Part shown: piece after piece, positions 4,978 through 9,902 of the stretch | Layout: each line of letters starts with the position of its first letter | How positions within the stretch are numbered: position 1 is the first letter of the stretch | Assembly (NCBI GenBank): GCA_009923475.1 | Contig: RFTM01000039.1 | Coordinates: 1-9,902, forward strand | DNA: 9,902 bases | Source of the DNA: Gammaproteobacteria bacterium | GTDB lineage: Bacteria; Pseudomonadota; Gammaproteobacteria; Steroidobacterales; Steroidobacteraceae | Direction: 5' to 3' | Program-made: the position numbers and the translations under genes | Notes under the pieces: model-generated | The model's database searches: none | Told to the model about the DNA's origin: nothing | Seen by the model: only the letters and a program-made list of their open reading frames with translations

Positions 4978-7570
4978 CAACCTCGTCATCGTCGAATCGC
5001 CGGCGAAAGCCAAGACCATCAAGAAGTACCTCGGCAAGGACTTCGAGGTGCTGGCGTCCTACGGCCACGTGCGCGACCTCGTCCCCAAGGAGGGCGCCGT
5101 CGACCCCGCGCACCGCTTCGCGATGAAGTACGACATCATCGAGCGCAACGAGAAGCACGTCGACGCCATCTCGCGCGCGCTGCGCAAGGCCAAGTCGCTG
5201 TACCTCGCCACCGACCCGGACCGCGAGGGCGAGGCCATCTCCTGGCACCTGCGCGAGCTGCTCGAGGCGCGCGGCGACCTCGCCGGCAAGGACGTGCACC
5301 GCGTCGAGTTCTTCGAGATCACCCGCAACGCCGTGCGGCAGGCCATCGAGCAGCCGCGCGAGCTGTCGCTCGACCTCGTCAACGCGCAGCAGGCGCGGCG
5401 CGCCCTCGACTACCTCGTCGGCTTCAACCTCTCGCCGCTCCTCTGGAAGAAGGTGCGGCGCGGGCTCTCCGCCGGCCGCGTGCAGAGCCCCGCGCTGCGC
5501 ATGATCTGCGAGCGCGAAGCCGAGATCCAGGCGTTCGTGCCGCGCGAGTACTGGACCCTCGACGCCGAGGGCGAGGCGAAGGGCGCGCAGGGGCCGCAGG
5601 CCTTCCCGCTGCGCCTCGTCGAGTTCGAAGGCCGCAAGGTCGAGCAGTTCAGCTTCACCGACGCCGAGCGCGCGCGCACCGTCGAGCAGGCGCTCAGCGC
5701 CGCCACGGGCGCGGGCACGGCGACCGCCGAGCAGCGCCTCGCGCCGCCGGGCACGCTGCGCGTGCTCGCCGTCGACCGCAAGCAGCGCAACCGCAACCCC
5801 GCGCCGCCGTTCACCACCTCCACGCTGCAGCAGGAGGCCGCGCGCAAGCTCGGCTACGGCGCGCAGCGCACCATGCGCCTCGCGCAGCAGCTCTACGAGG
5901 GCGTCGACTACGGCGAGGGCGCGGTGGGCCTCATCACCTACATGCGCACCGACGCCGTGAACCTCGCCAACGAGGCCATCGGCGAGATCCGCCAGGTCAT
6001 CGGCCGGCTGTACGGCGCCGAGTCGGTGCCCGAGAGCCCGCGCTACTACAAGAACAAGTCGCGCAACGCGCAGGAGGCCCACGAGGCCATCCGCCCGACC
6101 TCGGCCGCGGTGCTGCCGCAGATGCTCGAGGGCCGCATCGACGCCGACCTGCACCGCCTCTACACGCTCATCTGGAAGCGCGCGGTCGCCTGCCAGATGA
6201 CCCACGCCGTGTTCGACACCGTCGCCATCGACCTGCTGGCCGGCGCCGACGGCCCGCGCCGCCACCTGCTGCGCGCCAACGGCTCCACGCTCGTCACGCC
6301 GGGCTTCATCGCCGTCTACCTCGAGGGCGTCGACGACGCGGCCGAGGACGACGACGACCGCATCCTGCCGCCGCTCGCGGAGGGCGACGCCGTGCAGCTC
6401 GTGCGCCTGCGCGGTTCGCAGCACTTCACCGAGCCGCCGCCGCGCTTCTCCGAAGCGTCGCTCGTCAAGGCCCTCGAAGAGCACGGCATCGGACGGCCGT
6501 CCACCTACGCCTCCATCATCACGACGCTCAAGGACCGCGAGTACGTCGACATGGACGGCCGCCGGTTCATCCCCACGGACGTCGGCAAGATCGTCAACAA
6601 TTTCCTGAGCGCCCACTTCGGCCGCTACTTCGACTACGGCTTCACGGCCGCCATGGAGGACGAGCTCGACGCCGTCTCGCGCGGCGAGGAACAGTGGACC
6701 GATCCGCTGCAGAAGTTCTGGCAGCCCTTCAAGGACCAGGTCGACAACGTCGAGAAGAACGTCTCGCGCGACGAGGCCGCGCAGTCGCGCGAGCTCGGCA
6801 TCGACGCCGCGACCGGCAAGCCGATCTCGGTGCGCATGGGCCGCTTCGGGCCGTTCGTGCAGATCGGCACCCGCGACGACGCCGACAAGCCGCGTTTCGC
6901 CGGGCTGCGGCCCGGCCAGAAGATGGACACCATCAAGCTCGACGAGGCGCTGCAGCTCTTCCAGCTGCCGCGCAAGCTCGGCGTGAACGCCGAGGGCGAG
7001 CCGCTGGAGGCCAACATCGGCCGCTTCGGCCCCTACATCAAGTACGGCGCCAAATACGCCTCGCTCAAGGCCGAGGACGACCCCTACACCATCACCCTGG
7101 AGCGCGCCTGCGAGGTCGTCGCCGCCAAGAAGCTCGCCGACGCCAACCGCATCATCCAGGACTTCGGCATCGACGACATCCAGGTGCTGAACGGCCGCTA
7201 CGGCCCCTACATCACCGACAAGGCGCGCAACGCCCGCATCCCCAAGGACCGCGACCCCAAGACGCTGACCCTCGACGAATGCCGCGCGCTGCTGGCCGCG
7301 GCGCCGCAACGCCCGGGGCGTGGCCGCTTCGGCCGCGGCGCCAAGGCGGCTGCCAAGCCCGCGGCCAAGGGCGGCGGCAAGGCCGGCGGCAAGGGCGGGT
7401 CCAAGACCGCGGCGACGGCGACCGCTCCGGCCGCCGGCACCGGCGACGGCGTCGCCGAGCCGGCGCCCAAGGCCAAGACGAAAGCCAAGGCGAAGGCCAA
7501 GAAGACCGCCGCCAAGAAGAAAGCGCCCGCCCGCAAGAAGGCCGCGACCCCCGACACGCCCGCCGACTGA
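4970..7570 (+). CDS. topA: DNA topoisomerase I (type IA)
   Basis: TopA relaxes negative supercoils by transient cutting of one strand. The 866 residues begin with the Toprim domain (about 3-140): VIVESPAKAKTIKKYLG with Glu9, and TDPDREGE (81-88) with metal-binding Asp82, Asp84 and Glu86. SAGRVQSPALR (167-177) marks the type IA core, and GLITYMRTD (320-328) holds the active-site Tyr324. EAHEAIRPT (369-377), GIGRPSTYASII (506-517) and FTAAMEDELD follow. The C-terminal part has three topoisomerase repeats, each marked by GR(F/Y)GP(F/Y) near 624, 684 and 742. It has no CxxC zinc ribbons, unlike E. coli TopA. Residues 783-866 form a Lys/Ala/Gly-rich, histone H1-like tail, likely disordered and DNA-binding. 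The start [11 protein letters not shown] is standard. It sits 12 bases after smg and is probably cotranscribed with dprA. Confidence 0.97.
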   Translation: MADNLVIVESPAKAKTIKKYLGKDFEVLASYGHVRDLVPKEGAVDPAHRFAMKYDIIERNEKHVDAISRALRKAKSLYLATDPDREGEAISWHLRELLEARGDLAGKDVHRVEFFEITRNAVRQAIEQPRELSLDLVNAQQARRALDYLVGFNLSPLLWKKVRRGLSAGRVQSPALRMICEREAEIQAFVPREYWTLDAEGEAKGAQGPQAFPLRLVEFEGRKVEQFSFTDAERARTVEQALSAATGAGTATAEQRLAPPGTLRVLAVDRKQRNRNPAPPFTTSTLQQEAARKLGYGAQRTMRLAQQLYEGVDYGEGAVGLITYMRTDAVNLANEAIGEIRQVIGRLYGAESVPESPRYYKNKSRNAQEAHEAIRPTSAAVLPQMLEGRIDADLHRLYTLIWKRAVACQMTHAVFDTVAIDLLAGADGPRRHLLRANGSTLVTPGFIAVYLEGVDDAAEDDDDRILPPLAEGDAVQLVRLRGSQHFTEPPPRFSEASLVKALEEHGIGRPSTYASIITTLKDREYVDMDGRRFIPTDVGKIVNNFLSAHFGRYFDYGFTAAMEDELDAVSRGEEQWTDPLQKFWQPFKDQVDNVEKNVSRDEAAQSRELGIDAATGKPISVRMGRFGPFVQIGTRDDADKPRFAGLRPGQKMDTIKLDEALQLFQLPRKLGVNAEGEPLEANIGRFGPYIKYGAKYASLKAEDDPYTITLERACEVVAAKKLADANRIIQDFGIDDIQVLNGRYGPYITDKARNARIPKDRDPKTLTLDECRALLAAAPQRPGRGRFGRGAKAAAKPAAKGGGKAGGKGGSKTAATATAPAAGTGDGVAEPAPKAKTKAKAKAKKTAAKKKAPARKKAATPDTPAD

Positions 7571-7600
7571 CGCCCCGACCCGCCGGCGCGCCGACAGGCA

Positions 7601-7612
7601 CGGGCCGGCCCG
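7601..7612. repeat. 12-base perfect palindrome upstream of rlmJ
   Basis: CGGGCCGGCCCG is its own reverse complement and lies in the 63-base topA-rlmJ gap, between about 22 and 33 bases before the rlmJ start. Having no loop and no following T-run, it is not a convincing terminator. It could be a protein-binding site over the rlmJ promoter or simply a GC-rich coincidence. Confidence 0.35.
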
Positions 7613-7621
7613 GATAGGCAC

Positions 7622-7627
7622 TAGAAT
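7622..7627 (+). promoter_or_regulatory. Candidate -10 box for rlmJ, leaderless
   Basis: TAGAAT differs from TATAAT at one base and ends 6 bases before the GTG at 7634, so transcription would start at or beside the start codon. There is no Shine-Dalgarno in front of the GTG, which agrees with a leaderless message. No good -35 is seen at 17 bases upstream. This would give rlmJ-aroE-phoD its own promoter separate from topA. Confidence 0.5.
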
Positions 7628-7633
7628 CGGCGC

Positions 7634-8557
7634 GTGAAATACCGCCACGCCTTCCACGCCGGCAACTTCGCCGACGTGCACAAGCACGTGACCCTGAACG
7701 CGCTGCTGCGCGCGCTCGCGCGCAAGGACAAGGGCTTCCTGCTGCTCGACACCCACGCCGGCCGCGGCGGTTACGACCTCTCGAGCAGCGAGGCGCATCG
7801 GGGCCACGAGGCCGAGCACGGCATCGAGCGCCTGATCGACGTCACGCCGCCCGCTGCCGGCTGGCCCGCCGAGATCTCCGACTACCTCACCGCCGTGCAG
7901 ACGCTGCGCCGCGAGCGCCATGACCGCGCCGCGTATCCCGGTTCGCCGCTGCTGGCGCTGCTGGCGCTGCGCGCGCAGGACCGCGCCGTGTTCATCGAGA
8001 GCCAGCCGGGCGAGCATGCGGCGCTGCGCGAGGCCGTGTCCGAGTTCGCGCGCTACGCGCCGGCGTCGCTCGCCGCCCCGCGGCGGGCCGCGGTCGACCG
8101 CGCGACCCTCGAGTGCGCCGACGGCTACGGACGGATCGCCGCTTGGCTGCCGCCGATCGAGCGGCGCGCGTTGGTGCTCATCGACCCGCCCTACGAAGAC
8201 GCCGTCGGCGACCAGCGCGCGCTCGCGCAGGCGCTCGACACCGTGCTCGCGCGCCTGCCCTCGGCCGTGGTCGCGGTCTGGTACCCCATCAAGGACCAGC
8301 GCGCGACCGACGCATGGATCCAGCGCCTCACCGCGCGCCTGCCCGCGCCGCCCGACGCCGCCACCATGCCGTGGCTGGTCGGCGAGCTCTGCGTGCACCC
8401 GCCCGACAGCCGCGTCGGCCTCAACGGCTCGGGGATGCTGGTGCTGAACCCGCCCTGGCGCATCGCCGAGCGCATGCGCGAGTGGCTGCCCGTCCTGCAC
8501 CACGCGCTCGACCCGCTCGGGCGAGGCGGCTGGACGGTGCGCGAGGGCGCGGCATGA
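7634..8557 (+). CDS. rlmJ: 23S rRNA (adenine-2030-N6)-methyltransferase RlmJ
   Basis: RlmJ methylates N6 of A2030 in 23S rRNA using S-adenosylmethionine. The GTG start gives MKYRHAFHAGNFADVHKH, matching the diagnostic E. coli opening YRHSFHAGNHADVLKH. Other landmarks are the SAM-binding LLLDTHAGRGGYDL (36-49), YPGSPLLALL (101-110), LIDPPYE (182-188, the catalytic DPPY of N6-adenine methyltransferases), VAVWYPIKDQ (213-222) and GSGMLVLNPPW (265-275). At 307 residues it is somewhat longer than E. coli RlmJ (280), mostly through an Ala/Arg-rich insertion around 140-158 and a longer C-terminus. It follows topA after 63 bases, has its own candidate -10 box, and its stop overlaps the aroE start as ATGA. 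Its position between topA and aroE is not the usual one; tsaC or hemF often occurs there. Confidence 0.95.
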   Translation: MKYRHAFHAGNFADVHKHVTLNALLRALARKDKGFLLLDTHAGRGGYDLSSSEAHRGHEAEHGIERLIDVTPPAAGWPAEISDYLTAVQTLRRERHDRAAYPGSPLLALLALRAQDRAVFIESQPGEHAALREAVSEFARYAPASLAAPRRAAVDRATLECADGYGRIAAWLPPIERRALVLIDPPYEDAVGDQRALAQALDTVLARLPSAVVAVWYPIKDQRATDAWIQRLTARLPAPPDAATMPWLVGELCVHPPDSRVGLNGSGMLVLNPPWRIAERMREWLPVLHHALDPLGRGGWTVREGAA

Positions 8558-9411
8558 GCGCCGCGCCGCGCGATGCATCGACGGCGGGACCGCCGCCCGA
8601 CCGCTACGCCGTGATCGGCCACCCCATCGCGCACAGCCGCTCGCCGCGCATCCACGCGGCCTTCGCCGCCGCCGCGGGCGAGCGGCTCGAGTACGGCCGC
8701 ATCGACGCCCCGCCCGAGGGGTTCGCGCGCGCGGTGCATGATTTCTTTGAAGGCGGCGGACGCGGGCTCAACGTCACGCTGCCGCACAAGGAGGCCGCCG
8801 CCCGGCTCGCCGACCGGCTCACCCCGCGCGCCCGCCTCGCCGGCGCCGTCAACACGCTCGCGCGGCAGGCCGACGGCTCGCTGCTCGGCGACAACACCGA
8901 CGGCGCCGGGTTGATGGCCGACCTCGCGCGGCTCGGCATCCGGGTCATGGGCGCACGCGTGCTGGTGCTCGGCGCCGGCGGCGCCACCCGCGGCATCCTC
9001 GGGCCGCTGCTCGAAGCGGGGCCCGCGCTGCTCGTCATCGCCAACCGCACCGCCTCGCGCGCAGCGGCGTTGGCGACGGAGTCCGGCGCCCGGGTGCACG
9101 GCTGCGGCTACGACGCGCTCGCGCCCTTCCTCGCCGCAGGCCCCTTCGACCTCATCCTCCACGCCACCGCGCTCGGCCTGCAGGGCGAGGCGCCGCCGCT
9201 GCCGCAGGGCACCGCCGGGCCCTCGAGCGTGGCCTACGACCTCGGTTACGGGGCGGGCGACACGCCGTTCGTGCGCTGGGCTCGCGCGCAGGGTGTCACA
9301 CGCGCTGAACAAGGCCTTGGCATGCTCATCGAGCAGGCCGCTGAAGCGTTCTTCCTCTGGCGCGGCGTCCGCCCGGACACCGCCGCGCTGCACCGCACGG
9401 AGCTCCCATGA
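8554..9411 (+). CDS. aroE: Shikimate dehydrogenase (NADP+)
   Basis: AroE reduces 3-dehydroshikimate to shikimate with NADPH, the fourth step of the chorismate pathway. The 285-residue protein has the shikimate-binding GHPIAHSRSP (22-31), NVTLPHKE (73-80) with catalytic Lys79, and GDNTDGAGL (112-120) with catalytic Asp116. It also has the NADPH loop VLGAGGATRG (138-147), the NRT phosphate-binding motif (164-166) and the C-terminal GLGMLIEQAAEAFFLWRG (254-271). The usual NATS-type motif reads HATALGL here (203-209), with His in place of Asn and Ala in place of Ser. About 15 extra N-terminal residues precede the conserved core (YAVIGHP). The start ATG overlaps the rlmJ stop, and the stop overlaps the next start, both as ATGA, so the three are probably translationally coupled. 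Confidence 0.96.
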   Translation: MSAAPRDASTAGPPPDRYAVIGHPIAHSRSPRIHAAFAAAAGERLEYGRIDAPPEGFARAVHDFFEGGGRGLNVTLPHKEAAARLADRLTPRARLAGAVNTLARQADGSLLGDNTDGAGLMADLARLGIRVMGARVLVLGAGGATRGILGPLLEAGPALLVIANRTASRAAALATESGARVHGCGYDALAPFLAAGPFDLILHATALGLQGEAPPLPQGTAGPSSVAYDLGYGAGDTPFVRWARAQGVTRAEQGLGMLIEQAAEAFFLWRGVRPDTAALHRTELP

Positions 9412-9902
9412 ACATCGACCGCCGCAGTCTCGTCAAAGCCGGCCTCTACGGTCTCGGCGCCCTCGCCCTGCCGGGCGTCGCCTCCGTGCTGCACGCGCGC
9501 GGTTTCACCCACGGCGTGGCGAGCGGCGAGCCGGGCCCGCGCCGCATGCTGCTCTGGACGCGCTATGCCTCCGGGTCGGGCGCGCGGCTGCGCGTCGAGG
9601 TCGCCGCCGACACCATGTTCACGCGCATCGTCGCCGGCGGCGAGGCCTACGCAGACCCCGACCGCGACCACACCGCGCGCCTCGTCGTCGAGGGCCTCGC
9701 GCCCGGCCGCTGGCACTACTACCGCTTCATCGCGCCCGACGGCGCGATCAGCCCCGTGGGCCGCACGCGCACGCTGCCCGAGGGCGAGGTGTCGCGCTTC
9801 GGCATCGGCCTCTTCACGTGCTCGAACCTCGGTTTCGGCTGGTTCAACGCCTACGCCCACGCCTGCGCGCGCAGCGACCTCGACCTCGTGGTGCACGTCG
9901 GC
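9408..9902 (+). CDS. PhoD-like alkaline phosphatase, Tat-exported (partial, cut by right edge)
   Basis: The frame opens at the ATG overlapping the aroE stop and has no stop before the window ends, leaving 165 residues. It starts with a twin-arginine signal: DRRSLVKAG (4-12), then a mildly hydrophobic segment to about residue 30 ending near LHARG. Next is a PhoD N-terminal domain, with FTHGVASGEPGPRRMLLWTR (33-52) and the Fn3-like core ending LAPGRWHYYRF. The metallophosphatase domain begins at SRFGIGLFTCSN (129-140), with GWFNAYAH and DLDLVVHVG, where the metal-binding GDY would come next. PhoD enzymes hydrolyse phosphate mono- or diesters outside the cytoplasm and use Ca and Fe; the substrate cannot be told from this part. 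ATGA coupling to aroE is unexpected functionally. Confidence 0.85.
   Translation, partial: MNIDRRSLVKAGLYGLGALALPGVASVLHARGFTHGVASGEPGPRRMLLWTRYASGSGARLRVEVAADTMFTRIVAGGEAYADPDRDHTARLVVEGLAPGRWHYYRFIAPDGAISPVGRTRTLPEGEVSRFGIGLFTCSNLGFGWFNAYAHACARSDLDLVVHVG

Noticed and set aside
7320..7560. Repeat array or CRISPR in the GC-rich repetitive stretch
   Set aside because: The repetition is codon-level, from AAG/GCC/GGC in the Lys/Ala/Gly-rich TopA tail. There are no evenly spaced identical repeats with unique spacers.
7571..7633. Intrinsic terminator after topA
   Set aside because: GC-rich palindromes are present (CGGCGCGCCG and CGGGCCGGCCCG), but neither has a loop and neither is followed by a T-run.
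4562..8578. A 1338-codon open frame on the minus strand opposite topA and rlmJ
   Set aside because: It is a shadow caused by very high GC and the codon bias of topA and rlmJ. Its composition (runs of Gly, Arg, Ala, Val, Asp) fits no protein family I know, and both sense genes are unmistakable.
1..9902. A novel defence, mobile or biosynthetic system
   Set aside because: Every gene maps to a known conserved family in a familiar neighbourhood, and I see no unassigned multi-gene cassette, integrase, repeat array or composition shift.

Overview
This is a very GC-rich (roughly 70% or more by eye) stretch of ordinary proteobacterial housekeeping DNA. Gene order and protein character point to a gamma- or betaproteobacterium. 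The divergent pair def-fmt-rsmB / dprA-smg-topA-...-aroE is a classic gammaproteobacterial neighbourhood. The DUF4390-ntrY tail after rsmB is seen in Xanthomonadales-like gammas and in Neisseria-like betas. I cannot place it below class level.

Minus-strand arm (about 3430 down to 1), in transcription order: def (peptide deformylase), fmt (methionyl-tRNA formyltransferase), rsmB (16S rRNA m5C967 methyltransferase), a secreted or lipid-anchored DUF4390 protein, and the start of a membrane sensor kinase that looks like NtrY and runs off the left edge. def and fmt are the two enzymes of the N-formyl-methionine cycle. An extended -10 promoter precedes def, and rsmB/DUF4390 overlap by ATGA.

Plus-strand arm (about 3510 to 9902): dprA (RecA loader for incoming single-stranded DNA), a fragment of smg (DUF494), topA (DNA topoisomerase I), rlmJ (23S rRNA m6A2030 methyltransferase), aroE (shikimate dehydrogenase) and the start of a Tat-exported PhoD-like phosphatase cut by the right edge. 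rlmJ-aroE-phoD are chained by two ATGA overlaps. Candidate -10 boxes sit 6 to 7 bases before the starts of dprA and rlmJ, which would give leaderless mRNAs.

The most unusual thing in the window is a pair of broken gene junctions. At about 2040 the Fmt reading frame loses its C-terminal domain and runs out of frame into rsmB. At about 4680 the DprA frame has no stop and runs out of frame through the C-terminal half of smg, whose N-terminal half is absent. Each looks like a missing segment of about 200 to 250 bases. They are either real deletions or assembly faults. I see no CRISPR array, tRNA, rRNA, insertion sequence, phage gene, toxin-antitoxin or defence system, and I do not think the window holds a novel multi-gene system. 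No stretch longer than about 130 bases lacks a gene.
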